Assembly (NCBI GenBank): GCA_000969725.1
Contig: JXSR01S073483.1
Length of the DNA: 26,062 bases
Direction: 5' to 3' (one strand)
DNA from: Ophiothrix spiculata
Taxonomy: Eukaryota; Echinodermata; Ophiuroidea; Amphilepidida; Ophiotrichidae
Under the pieces are notes generated by a model. The model was not told the DNA's origin, did no database searches, and was given only the letters and a program-made list of their open reading frames with translations. Of this stretch, positions 10,801 through 18,130 are shown piece after piece (positions within the stretch are counted from its first letter, which is position 1; each line of letters opens with the position of its first letter). A program made the position numbers and the translations under genes.

Positions 10801-13800
10801 CTGTAAAAGATGCAGTATGCAGGGAAACGTAATTCAGCAAAATACAGTAATTGCAATGTTTTAGATAATGTATGATATGTGACAGCATGTGACTATAAAC
10901 AAACGTTTACAATAATAATAAAAAAAATATTTATTTAACCCTGACTGTTGTTTTCCTTTTAATTATTTGTTATTTAACAGAATCAAGAAAGCAGATCCTG
11001 AATACATGGCAGCCTTTGACGATGAGTTGGAAGCTTTTAAAGGAAGAGTGCGGAAGCGAGCCAAGGAGCGCTACGAAAAAGCACTCAAAGAGGCAGAAGC
11101 GGTAGGTCAATGCTTCCCTTGTCTGGCATTAGTATCAGATATTTTGTAATGGTTTGACTCTTGCCTGACATGGACAGTTTTCAATTTTTTAATCTTTACT
11201 AAGTTGTTATACACTCCTGCTCTAAAGTATTTCCGCACAATTAAAAACGTTAAAAAACTTTTCTTTTATATTAAACGACCTAGAATCATCAAAGATTCAT
11301 ACTATTATAGGTAACTTATCTATCAATATAAATAAATCAATGTTTCTTATAATATTTGATCTTCCATTGCTATAAAAATGGCTTATTTCATGGACCATAT
11401 ACAAATACACCACAAGTACAAATCTCATTACTATGTATCTAATCAATTTTTCATAACCTCATTATTTATTACCTTGTAACAGGATAGAATATTTTCAGGT
11501 TGTAAGTTTTATAACAAATGCGCAGAAATGTATATAAACTAATTTTTTTTTTATGTTCAGACAAAAGTAGTAGTATGCATTACATGCCATATTTTCAAAT
11601 GCAATGAATGCAATTCCGGAATGGTTACTTCGATAATTAAACAATATAGAAAATGATGAAAATCGGATAAACGCCTTTTGAGATATAGCTGAATAAAGGT
11701 TTTGTGCGGAAATACTTTAGAGCGGCAGTGTATATCTTGAACACCTGAACAAGGCTCTTATCCAACAAAACCCAGCAAGCAAAAATTAGAAAAATGCACC
11801 ATAGACAGGAGATTTATATGAGAAACAAATTGCTGCAATGTAGGCTGCACTCAGTGACTTACCATAGCTGGACATTTGATTAGGATACATGAGATTGGGG
11901 TTTGAATTTGGGGAGGGGGGAAGCTTTTGACACAGTGACTTTACGAAAGATAGTGTTTAAATACTTGGGAGTTACGTAACGGTCATTCTTTCTGAATGAA
12001 AGCAGTGAGTTATTTTTTTAAGATCATGATTATTTTTTTTACAGAATTTGGTTGGCACTTAATACTAGGCATTAAGCATATTGTCNNNNNNNNNNNNNNN
12101 NNNNNNNNNNNNNNNNNNNNNNNNNNNNNNNNNNNNNNNNNNNNNNNNNNNNNNNNNNNNNNNNNNNNNNNNNNNNNNNNNNNNNNNNNNNNNNNNNNNN
12201 NNNNNNNNNNNNNNNNNNNNNNNNNNNNNNNNNNNNNNNNNNNNNNNNNNNNNNNNNNNNNNNNNNNNNNNNNNNNNNNNNNNNNNNNNNNNNNNNNNNN
12301 NNNNNNNNNNNNNNNNNNNNNNNNNNNNNNNNNNNNNNNNNNNNNNNNNNNNNNNNNNNNNNNNNNNNNNNNNNNNNNNNNNNNNNNNNNNNNNNNNNNN
12401 NNNNNNNNNNNNNNNNNNNNNNNNNNNNNNNNNNNNNNNNNNNNNNNNNNNNNNNNNNNNNNNNNNNNNNNNNNNNNNNNNNNNNNNNNNNNNNNNNNNN
12501 NNNNNNNNNNNNNNNNNNNNNNNNNNNNNNNNNNNNNNNNNNNNNNNNNNNNNNNNNNNNNNNNNNNNNNNNNNNNNNNNNNNNNNNNGAACATCCAATA
12601 ACCAAAAGCAAGGTGTCATTTTAAAGCTTAAAATATAATCTTTCAAATAAGACAAAAAAATCAATTTTCATTTTAGGACCCTTAAGGTACCTTTCGATAT
12701 GACGGGACACAATTTTATTGTCATTAGTCTGTTGCTGGTTTTGCAATCTTCATATTGCACTTTGTCATCTGTTTTATTTGCAGGAATTGGAGAAGGAGAG
12801 GCAAGCCAGATTAGGACCCGGTGGACTAGATCCAGCAGAGGTGTTCGAATCCCTTCCACAGGTAAGGCGTTAATCCAGTAAAGATTTATAAATGCATATT
12901 TCATGTTGCGAGAAAAGAGGAACAAAATCAGTGCATTCGCGGTTAATTTTGATGCTTCCAATATACAATGCCTGTAGGGCCGAGTGAATTGATCAGCATT
13001 CAAAATCACCAAAAGGCCCTTCCATGGAAAATGAAACTTTTTTGATTTCAAGTAAAAAATCAGCCTTTTTATTCGACCAGATAAGCAGGTTTTCCTATTG
13101 ATCGTTTGTTACTTGGTACGTGAGAAGTATTTCCCAAAGAGAAATTTTAAAGTTTTCTATCCTTGCATGTTATAATTCAAAAATGTCACAAACATTACCA
13201 AAAAGGTTACACCAAAACGTCACAAACATTACCACACCAAACAATGCATTAAAAGAAGTGAGATATTTCAATTTTTTGGTCAAAAACGTTACTTTCAAAT
13301 CGCCCAAAAATGCATTGATCTTATCCTATTTCACTTGCAAGATGAATCTGGCTTTTATTGAGGTACAAGTAACCACCTCTTACCAAGAGATCAAGATCAG
13401 AACAAATCTGTTTTTATAAACAATGGAGCATCTTTGTTTTTGTTCTTCATCAATGTTCATGCCAGCACCAACAAAGTTACAAACGGTCATCAGTGAATCT
13501 ACTATAATTTATCCAGCAAGTTTTACAGGGTGCAGAAAAATCCCATGGGTTTAATTAAAACAGGCTTGTCTTGGGTCTGTGTGTGTGTGATTCAATATGA
13601 GCGAAATATGATGTACCCATGCATTTGTAAAAGGTGTAAATCACGGATACATATCTGATTCTGCCAAGGAAAATGTGGACACACTGCCAACTGGGGATAT
13701 CCCTATTTTCTCATTACCCCTATGAGATCGAAAATGCCATATAAGTGCATTTAAAAGCATATCCCCTATTGAAGGTGTATTTGGATATCTCCAAGGTGAT

Positions 13801-15753
13801 AGGGGTGTAATCACATTCGTATTTTGCGTATCCACAGTTCGCCGGTGTGTAACCACACTCAAATGTCCCCGTTTAGATAGGTGTGTACAGATATCCCTGA
13901 TTCACATGTTTTACCAGTAGGGGTGTGTAACCACCACCAAAAACTGTAATATCCCCAGTTTGAGCTGTATGGTGAGAGTGTATAAATACTGTAAATGTTT
14001 AGTATCACCAGTCTATGAAGGAAGTTCACTCCATTTCTAAAATATCATTGAAATATAATTTTCTTCAATGTGATTTAAAGCAATATAGTTTTGATGATTC
14101 AGGGGTGCTATCTGTATTGTGGAAGCACCTCATAGATTCAAATTTAGATATTGAACTCCTAACTTGTTGGAAAAAAATACAAAAATTTTCTATTAAGTTG
14201 GTTGGGTATGTTCACTACCCATAGGATAAGTTCACCATGTTGCCACACTAGCCATGCACATTAGGGTGCATCAGACGCCCTCATCTCATACATATTTTTT
14301 CTACCTAGTCTTAGAATGTTCCATTTGGTTAGAAAACACGCTGTGTAAAGTTTAAAAAAAATTAGAGGTGGTCTAGGGGGACCACGGTGGCATTAAAGTT
14401 AAGGTATTGAAATTGCCTGCTTACATATGGCAGCTATTTATTATTACCTCCAGAAACCTCACTCAGATACTCACAAAGGAATAGCTGCAAAATGTGGTAT
14501 TTCAAATAATGACTCTGAATGTTTCATGGGATATACAATAACCCCTATTTTCCCCAGATGACCCCAGATGACCAAGGGTCAACTTTTTGAACACTGTTGA
14601 GATTTGACCTCAAATGACCTTTGACCTTAAATGACCTTGACCTGACCCCTTAGAAGTCTCATGGTGCCAAAATGCTTTATCACTAGTGATAATTAATGAT
14701 CAATGAAAGCACTTCAAATCGTTCATGCAGTTAGCTTCTTAAGTAGGCAATTATTGGATTTCTAGCTCTTTTCAATGCCTAAACAATAAGATCATTATTC
14801 AGCTTGAAATGTTTTATCACTTGTGATAATAAATGATCAAATGAATGGCAGTGATTTTTCAAAGCATATGTCACTGAACTCAACTAAGCAGCTATTGTAT
14901 TTTGTATTGGGTTATGCTATAGAAAACACAATAGCTGCCTTTTGCATATTGCAAAACTAATGGCATGTATAAAAACTGCCACGTGGCCCCCCTAAACGAA
15001 TTTCATTTTTGATGAAATTTGGCACAGGTATTTTTATCAAGCATTGGAACAAATGTATACTAGGTAGAAGTTTACTAGAAGCTTTTTTAAAAATCATGGG
15101 GCGTTTGATGCACCCTAATGCACATAGCAGTTTGGTAAATTAACTCTTTGGGTCCGTATTTCGTCATTAGAACGTACCATAATCATAAGAAAGTACCAAA
15201 TCTTGCTGAATATTCAAATGAATTTATTTATAATGCTTGTCCATGTGTTAGCAACAAAATTCCAAGATTATGAAGAATTCATGTAAAAATATATTAATAC
15301 GCAGTGATTTGGCCTTAATCAGTTCTAATCAATCATTACTAGTCTCTTACACAATACAAAACCACCATTTCACAATGTTGTAGAATACAAGGGATATGCT
15401 AAAGATCTTGTAACAGAGTCTGATTGCTTGTTGCATACTTCAAGGTTTATAGAGTATATAACAATACTGGTATCTTTGTTTGTTTGCAGGAGTTACAAGA
15501 GTGCTTTGAGTCTCAAGACATACAGAAACTACAGGAAATTATCGGCACTATGGATCAAGAAAAAGCCGAATACCACATGAAGAGATGCGTTGAATCAGGG
15601 CTGTGGGTACCGGATGCCAAGAAACAAGAAGCCGAAAAGAAAGCCCTCGCCAAAGCTGAAGAAATCGACGAAGACGAAGAATCGGCGTATGCAGAATTGA
15701 AAGGAGAAAGTGAAGAAGGAGATGAGACGAACTTGGAGACGAGTATAGATTGA
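1786..15753 (+). CDS. CDC37: CDC37, Hsp90 co-chaperone for protein kinases (8 exons, 5' end missing)
   Basis: CDC37 delivers client protein kinases to Hsp90 in the cytosol. Coding parts are 1786-1852, 4804-4896, 5465-5581, 8222-8380, 9812-9927, 10981-11101, 12784-12861 and 15490-15753, about 337 residues against 378 in human. Reading from the 5' end: a charged coiled coil; the NVDTxxxDGF stretch; the Hsp90-binding middle domain with FGM, LVCEETxNYLVIWC, ALMEQVAHQ and LELAKSL; the linker RLGPGGLDP; the C-terminal YHMxRCxxSGLWVP; and an acidic tail. Two residues known to contact Hsp90 in human CDC37, Met164 and Leu205, are conserved in FGM and ALM. All introns are GT-AG and all phases join correctly; the intron between exons E and F splits a Lys codon (AA/A) and the rest within the window are phase 0. 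The first base of exon A completes a codon begun upstream. The kinase-binding N-terminus with its CK2-phosphorylated serine (human Ser13) is outside the window. The identification is from remembered family sequence, but the match is extensive. Confidence 0.96.
1892..2679. mobile_element. Inverted-repeat element of ~790 bp in the intron after exon A
   Basis: An A-run followed by TTGTTGTGTTGCCCTCAC (ending at 1919) is matched in reverse complement by GTGAGGGCAACACATCAA followed by a T-run (2646-2679), with one mismatch over the non-homopolymer part. Inside are GC-skewed patches (ACGGGAGGACCGGACGG; a CCGGTCGTA/TACGACCGG hairpin near 2611-2640) and the cruciform cluster at 2353-2488. No transposase frame is present. 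It is probably a non-autonomous DNA element or foldback; the family is unknown. Confidence 0.55.
2353..2488. repeat. Cluster of short cruciform motifs (TATTCGCAGTA-N3-TACTGCGAATA)
   Basis: At 2464-2488, TATTCGCAGTA, a 3-base spacer and TACTGCGAATA form a perfect 11-bp stem. At 2353-2377 the same structure recurs with one mismatch (TATTTGCAGTA). Between them TATTCGCAGTA appears again at about 2395, and a diverged form (GATACTGCAAATTTATTCGC) lies just before the second stem. A further fragment, CGCAGTATTGTACT, occurs near 3566. The cluster lies within the 1892-2679 element. Role unknown. Confidence 0.7.
2786..2831 (+). repeat. 23-bp tandem duplication
   Basis: TCTCACAAACAAAGTGCTCT followed by GTG is repeated once with a single base change (GCGCTGTG), and a third partial unit TCTCATG follows. 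Local replication slippage explains it. Confidence 0.8.
4227..4440. mobile_element. MITE-like element 1, TACTGTA termini, CGCGAAAA-rich
   Basis: It starts TACTGTATATGGGGAC and ends TATTCCGCTATACAGTA, with inward motifs rich in TTCGCG and CGCGAAAAT on opposite strands, giving long inverted repeats with dense CpG in an AT-rich setting. Related CGCGAAAATTAAA sequences are common in marine invertebrate genomes (from memory). Its right end overlaps the left end of the next element at the shared TACAGTACTGTA junction. Confidence 0.7.
4439..4652. mobile_element. MITE-like element 2, same family and same length as its neighbour
   Basis: It starts TACTGTAAACGGAAATATTT and ends AAATAACCCCGTTTACAGTA. 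The right end is the reverse complement of the left end of element 1 with few changes (TTTTCGCG.GGGTTTAATTTTC shared). Both units measure 214 bp. A head-to-tail or nested insertion at TA within the same family would explain the overlap of two bases. Confidence 0.7.
4804..4896 (+). CDS. CDC37: CDC37 exon B (coiled coil)
   Basis: The acceptor is a long T-run ending CAG (4801-4803) and the donor is GTAGGT at 4897. Thirty-one codons in phase 0 read KAKEIETELKKLEKDEERW..., aligned to human residues about 79-110 including the ERxW and the terminal KKEK. The T-run supplies a strong polypyrimidine tract. Confidence 0.95.
5465..5581 (+). CDS. CDC37: CDC37 exon C (NVDT motif and acidic linker)
   Basis: Acceptor TTTCTCCCAG ends at 5464; donor GTAAGT at 5582. 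Thirty-nine codons, phase 0 at both ends, read STPLNVDTIGHDGFQKTVIN... then an acidic stretch ending EELEEKH. It corresponds to human residues 111-148. The Trp of the human PWNVDT motif is Leu here, and the second half is poorly conserved, as in other CDC37 proteins. Confidence 0.95.
5652..5964. other. Intron sequence, nothing recognised
   Basis: AT-rich intron between exon C and the tandem tRNA-like repeat. Open frames here have no resemblance to known proteins. Confidence 0.6.
5965..6294 (+). mobile_element. Three tandem copies of a tRNA-related (SINE-like) unit, ~110 bp each
   Basis: Units begin near 5965, 6078 and 6188 (spacing 113 and 110 bp), each with the order GTTAGC(A/T)AGTG, TTCACTCCC, TTGCACCAGTGAGAC and GCAGGGGCTGCTAGTCC. 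In the third unit GTGGTGCAGTGGTATTCACTC (6204-6224) resembles the A-box half of a tRNA-Gly/Glu, and GGTTCATTCCC (6245-6255) fits box B about 40 bases on, the spacing of a tRNA. No cloverleaf is claimed. A tRNA-derived SINE head amplified in tandem is the best reading. Confidence 0.6.
6371..6434. repeat. Short foldback hairpin (~27-bp arms)
   Basis: GTTGATGAGAACAAAACC... and the reverse complement of ...ATTGTACTCATCAAC pair over about 27 positions with a handful of mismatches (GTTGATGAG/CTCATCAAC and AACGATG/CATCGTT perfect) around a loop of roughly 10 bases. It directly follows a perfect TGACGTCA palindrome at 6361-6368. Size and shape are like an animal pre-miRNA, but a miniature foldback element is equally possible. 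Confidence 0.6.
6866..7248. mobile_element. MITE-like element, 383 bp, with ~28-bp inverted ends
   Basis: CTTGAAGTATGCAACAAGCA (6876-6895) is exactly the reverse complement of TGCTTGTTGCATACTTCAAG (7221-7240), and the similarity extends outward to CTAT/ATAG. The right three quarters (6960-7248) recur as a diverged direct copy at 15181-15452. No coding capacity is seen. Confidence 0.75.
7743..7768 (+). repeat. 13-bp tandem duplication
   Basis: TAAGGAAATAACA occurs twice back to back. Apart from this, 7250-8200 is intron without recognised features; a 132-residue open frame at 7846-8244 runs into exon D but has no resemblance to a known family outside the exon. Confidence 0.8.
8222..8380 (+). 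CDS. CDC37: CDC37 exon D (Hsp90-binding domain, first part)
   Basis: Acceptor TCCATGCAG ends at 8221, donor GTAAGT at 8381. Fifty-three codons, phase 0, the same length as the human segment 149-201. Conserved blocks are KKFGMFKKFEDSQ and LVCEETSNYLVIWC. The Met of FGM corresponds to human Met164 at the Hsp90 interface. Confidence 0.97.
8421..8446 (+). repeat. Interstitial TTAGGG telomere-like tract
   Basis: TTAGGGTTAGG-TTTAGGGTTAGGG-TTA is four near-perfect TTAGGG units with two small slips, 40 bp after the exon D donor. TTAGGG is the telomeric repeat of deuterostomes and many other animals. The tract is short and may come from end-joining repair or chance expansion. Confidence 0.75.
8556..8743. 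mobile_element. MITE-like element, 188 bp, TATAGGTAAATAAAT ends
   Basis: TATAGGTAAATAAATGATTT (from 8556) and the reverse complement of AAATTATTTATTTACCTATA (to 8743) match with one mismatch, and the similarity continues inward to about 28 bp with a few more changes. The interior is richer in CpG (ACAACGCGTGCG, CCACCGGGTCCGAGCG) than the surrounding intron. It is non-coding, and TA occurs at both borders. Confidence 0.75.
9300..9700 (+). repeat. Diverged ~207-bp direct repeat in the intron before exon E
   Basis: CGGTGACCCCCACTTTTTATT (from 9367) and CAGTGACCCCCAATTTTTATT (from 9574) are near copies, with AAATTTCAGT downstream of each. The rest has drifted. Probably an old duplication inside an unclassified repeat. 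Confidence 0.45.
9812..9927 (+). CDS. CDC37: CDC37 exon E (Hsp90-binding domain, core helices)
   Basis: The acceptor is a T-run ending TTTAG at 9811, donor GTAAGT at 9928. Thirty-eight full codons plus AA of a Lys codon completed by exon F. Residues include KMALMEQVAHQ and LELAKSLHQDPRAC. Leu of ALM is the equivalent of human Leu205, which packs against the Hsp90 lid. Corresponds to human 202-240. Confidence 0.97.
10409..10511. repeat. Imperfect foldback (~31-bp arms)
   Basis: TCTTATTTTTTGAAATATTG... (10409-10439) pairs with the reverse complement of GGATTTTTTGACAATATCTC... (10481-10511), the cores ATATTGTCAAAAA/TTTTTGACAATAT being exact. Loop about 40 bases. The AT-rich composition makes chance pairing less remote than for the GC-containing elements. 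Confidence 0.45.
10751..10838. repeat. Short inverted repeat with 10-bp perfect arms
   Basis: GCTGAATTAC (10751-10760) and GTAATTCAGC (10829-10838) are exact reverse complements 68 bases apart. It may be a decayed miniature element; weak on its own. Confidence 0.4.
10981..11101 (+). CDS. CDC37: CDC37 exon F (Hsp90-binding domain, last helices)
   Basis: Acceptor TTATTTAACAG ends at 10980; donor GTAGGT at 11102. The first base completes Lys from exon E, giving the continuous FFTK-IKKADPEYM; forty codons follow, reading on to AFDDELEAFKGRVRKRAKER. Corresponds to human about 241-280. It ends in phase 0. Confidence 0.97.
11208..11734. mobile_element. TIR element of 527 bp with 33-bp ends (Tc1/mariner-like MITE)
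   Basis: The left end TATACACTCCTGCTCTAAAG (continuing TATTTCCGCACAA to 11240) and the reverse complement of 11702-11734 agree at 31 of 33 positions. Termini begin CACTSCYGCTC next to TA, the style of Tc1/mariner-type elements that duplicate TA. The 460-bp interior is AT-rich without a transposase, so it is non-autonomous. The well-matched ends suggest fairly recent activity. Confidence 0.82.
12086..12588. other. Assembly gap of 503 N
   Basis: Undetermined bases inside the intron between exons F and G. Exons F and G join in frame and match the family without a missing segment (about three residues longer than human), so no coding exon is expected in the gap. Its right edge coincides with a dispersed repeat copy, a likely cause of the break. 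Confidence 0.98.
12589..12712 (+). repeat. Dispersed 124-bp repeat, copy 1
   Basis: Starts GAACATCCAATAACCAA at the gap edge and ends GGTACCTTTCGATATGACGG-GACACAA. The same order is found at 23212-23335 on the same strand with scattered substitutions; both copies span 124 bp by my count. The family is not recognised; the left part of this copy may lie in the gap. Confidence 0.8.
12784..12861 (+). CDS. CDC37: CDC37 exon G (RLGPGGLDP linker)
   Basis: Acceptor TTTATTTGCAG ends at 12783, donor GTAAGG at 12862. Twenty-six codons, phase 0: ELEKERQARLGPGGLDPAEV then FESLPQ. The RLGPGGLDP block between middle and C-terminal domains is a hallmark of animal CDC37. The residue at the position of human Tyr298 is Phe. 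Confidence 0.97.
13182..13236 (+). repeat. 16-bp direct repeat
   Basis: GTCACAAACATTACCA occurs twice about 35 bases apart. Low-complexity AC-rich intron sequence; probably a local duplication. Confidence 0.6.
13630..13945. repeat. Degenerate patchwork of GATATCCC / GGTGTGTAA motifs
   Basis: Over about 300 bp the motifs GGGATATCCCTA, TATCCCCTATT, GATATCTCC, AGATATCCCTGA, AATATCCCC and AGGGGTGTAATCAC, GGTGTGTAACCACA, GGGGTGTGTAACCACC recur on both strands. No regular period is visible; an old degenerate satellite or decayed element would fit. Confidence 0.4.
14253..15126. mobile_element. TIR element, 874 bp, ATTAGGGTGCATC ends, with internal duplication
   Basis: CATGCACATTAGGGTGCATC (from 14253) and the reverse complement of GATGCACCCTAATGCACATA (to 15126) share the exact core ATTAGGGTGCATC; over 29 bp, 24 match. 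Internally GTTTTATCACTTGTGATAAT (14811 on) is a diverged copy of a segment about 137 bp earlier (14674 on). A GCAGCTATTGT/ACAATAGCTGC stem lies at about 14887-14938, and TGACCT half-sites lie at 14605-14643. No transposase frame. It sits just upstream of the truncated copy of the 6866-7248 repeat. Confidence 0.72.
14605..14643 (+). repeat. Cluster of five TGACCT motifs
   Basis: TGACCT starts at about 14605, 14615, 14623, 14632 and 14638. TGACCT is the reverse complement of the nuclear-receptor half-site AGGTCA. The array lies inside a transposable element and may be simple repetition of TGACCTTAAA; no receptor binding is shown. Confidence 0.6.
15181..15452 (+). mobile_element. Truncated second copy of the 6866-7248 element, next to exon H
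   Basis: Aligned to 6960-7248 in the same orientation, sharing TTGCTGAATATTCAAATGAA, CAATCATTACTAGTC, AATACAAAACCACCA, CAAGGGATATGCT and the terminal TGCTTGTTGCATACTTCAAG. The left inverted end is absent. The right end stops about 37 bp before the first base of exon H, leaving only a short unique stretch ending TTTGTTTGCAG. Confidence 0.85.
15490..15753 (+). CDS. CDC37: CDC37 exon H (C-terminal domain, acidic tail and stop)
   Basis: Acceptor TGTTTGCAG ends at 15489; 87 codons and TGA. ELQECFESQDIQKLQEIIGT, then AEYHMKRCVESGLWVPDAKK, match human from Glu304 onward; the SGLWVP motif marks the end of the conserved C-terminal domain. The rest is a Glu/Asp/Lys-rich tail ending TSID, different in sequence from the human tail but similarly acidic. 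The frame remains open upstream into the adjacent repeat, which does not change the splice call. Confidence 0.97.
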   Translation, partial: ELQECFESQDIQKLQEIIGTMDQEKAEYHMKRCVESGLWVPDAKKQEAEKKALAKAEEIDEDEESAYAELKGESEEGDETNLETSID

Positions 15754-16455
15754 GTGATCAGCGCAATCATATAGGAATATATTTTTTATCTGTACTGAAT
15801 ATGAAATATTGCTCACAAGGAAACATTGCGAGTTGTCGTGTATGTAAGCAGACTGTTATGATGCCAATTTTTGTGTTTTTGTGTCTTCACCAATTGAAGC
15901 GCTCAGCGCTAAAAGCAGGTCATGCATGATATAGAAAAGGAGGAATCGGTACTTGCCACCAGCTTGTTTTCGCGCACAAGGAGGAGATATTGTACCTTGC
16001 TATTTTTAGCTCAGCTCATCAGAGTGCGTAAATCATGACTTGATATACAAACAGTGTGAGCTTATTGCCCAAACCATGTCCATTTTTCAGGTTGTGATTT
16101 TCACAGAGCTATTTACATGGTATTCAATTATGAATAATCATGAAATGTTGCACACGTTTTCTAAAAAAGCAAGAGGTTAAAAACTTACCCTCAATGAGGG
16201 TCAACATTAGACCTTTTCAAATTCATTCGAAACTCTCTGGAATGTCAATCACATTCAACCAATCACTCATTAGTATGCATGTTTTTGTCAACAAGATTTT
16301 CCAGAAATTCTCTCACATTTTCAGTGCAATAAAAGTGAAAAATAATTATATCCAGACCAATACATTATGAGATGCACTAATTCTGAACAACTTTTGGCTG
16401 GTGGTACCATACACTCACTGATCCAAGAGTAAAGTTTCCATTTGAAAATGGCTTA
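15754..16455 (+). other. Presumed CDC37 3' UTR and flank
   Basis: Follows the stop codon with no coding signal. The first AATAAA after the stop is at about 16328; further AATAAA hexamers occur near 16757, 18102, 18770 and 18828, so the transcript end cannot be fixed from sequence. The open frame at 16140-16370 is unconvincing. Confidence 0.5.
16328..16333 (+). terminator. Candidate poly(A) signal AATAAA
   Basis: First canonical hexamer after the CDC37 stop, 575 bases downstream, in the context CAATAAAAGTG. AT-rich DNA gives such hexamers by chance; a longer 3' UTR is equally possible. Confidence 0.25.
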
Positions 16456-16587
16456 TTAAACAGGCATGATTATCTTCAGGTTTTTGCCTGAATTCAGGCA
16501 AAAATGCTGGATCTTCCCTGTACTAAAGTATAGGGAAATTCAAATTTTCAGGCAAAATTAAAATAACCCATAATCATGCCTGATTAA
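16456..16587. mobile_element. Miniature inverted-repeat element, 132 bp, with internal 24-bp palindrome
   Basis: TTAAACAGGCATGATTAT (16456-16473) matches the reverse complement of ATAATCATGCCTGATTAA (16570-16587) with one mismatch. Inside, 16481-16504 (centre GCCTGAATTCAGGC flanked by T5 and A5) is a perfect palindrome, and TTTTCAGGCAAAAT recurs near the right end. Ends carry TTAA, the target of piggyBac-type elements, though no duplication can be proved. Confidence 0.7.
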
Positions 16588-17357
16588 AGGTGTGTGTTCT
16601 GATCACTTTCACTCAAAAATCAAATTTTAGATTTTGCTACCACATAAAAGCGCATATTTTTCTTATAACCACTGTAAATTTTCACGCATATATTATGTTT
16701 CGTTAAAGAGAAATGGTCAAAATAGTCCTGAATTACTGTAATATTTTGTTAACAAGAATAAATATCCTATGTTTCTATGGGGCAATCTCAGACAAATTTT
16801 TGCTTATAGAAATAATGTGGCTCAAGGTATACAAATAAAACTTAACCATTGCTTTATATCTCTAAACCAATGGCCCTTCATTCAAACATGGAAAAAGTAT
16901 ATGTTAAATTTGTCACCAGATCGGAATACCTACCTTTAAGCTTAAAATTAAAATTAGAATCACCTCAGATCAATCTCACTATAAAAGTGTTTCATTGGTG
17001 TTAATCCTAATTACAAGTTTGAACTCGTACACAGTTAGTTAATGTGAACTTGACATTCTGGGTATTGTGTTAATGAGGCACTTCTGTCAGCAATTGTCTG
17101 AAAGTGTAAAATCGGCTTCGGAAATTCTCGGAAAGTCATGTTTTGGAAAGGTCTATATGGGGATTATCGAATCCTCTTGTCCAATTCAACTATTTTATTT
17201 TATGAATATTTTGCCTGTACCAGTTTGCTAGAATTTATTTAAATACTGTCACAGCGTTTCGGACGTAGGTCTGATGATTTGTTGATCTTTTGAAAGTAAG
17301 GGTATGGATTGTGAGATGACAAATAGTTGAGTTGGACAAAGGTATTCCCATAAAGGT

Positions 17358-17649
17358 GGTTTCTGAGTAGCTGTCGTGGCGGCACACGTCCAAACATTTG
17401 CAATTTTGAGTTGTCGTAAAGTAACACGACACATTTGCATATTGCCACAATGGTCAGTCGCAAGGAAGTTGAATTTATTCCAACTCAAAATAATGTGTCG
17501 TTGCGACTATCACGACAGGGTAATCGATATATCGGTTTCGTCGTAAGGCAAGAAAAATCGCGATGAGATGCAACAAGGTCGAGTTTGCGCACTTTAAATT
17601 GTTGACGTCACTCTGGTCGTACAACCACACGACAGGCAACTCTGAAACC
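17358..17649. mobile_element. MITE-like element, ~292 bp, CGACA-rich
   Basis: GGTTTCTGAGTAGCTGTCGTG (from 17358) and the reverse complement of CACGACAGGCAACTCTGAAACC (to 17649) agree except for about three changes including a one-base indel. The interior repeats GTCGT/ACGAC on both strands (GTTGTCGTAAAGT, ATCACGACAGGG, TTTCGTCGTAAGG) and is richer in CpG than its surroundings; it contains TGACGTCA at 17603-17610. Non-coding. Confidence 0.7.
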
Positions 17650-18130
17650 AGCTTAAATCAAGATAATCAAAATGAGCACCAATTTCTCTTTCTGTTCTTT
17701 TGTGTTAATATTGCTTATCAAATGTAACGGATATTGAAGATGAATTCAAATTTGATAATTAACTCCAAGTCTCAAGATGGCCTATAAATTAAGGCCATGT
17801 GTCTTTGAATTTGATTCTTACAAGTATGTGAATTGTATTATCTATACAACTCAGCAATTTCATGTTCTGTTATCACCAGTTGCCTGCAATCATCACATTT
17901 GTAAAATATGCTGGATGCGTTGGTCCGAAATGGTGATGGAATGTTGATTTTTCTCTGTAAAAACTAAGCAATTCAAGTATACATGTGTCTACATTTGACA
18001 GTAAAATATTGAAAGGAATTTGATCATACTCAAAAGTTCATAATTATATTATATAATGTAGTTGATAAAAAAACTTAAAACAGCCAATCTGATGTTGTAA
18101 AATAAAACCAAACTCTTGGTTAGCATGTAA

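Noticed and set aside
12086-12588. Long open frames spanning the N run
   Set aside because: They are artefacts of undetermined bases.
12668-13051. 127-residue minus-strand frame over exon G
   Set aside because: Opposite strand of a confidently identified CDC37 exon plus repeat sequence; no family resemblance.
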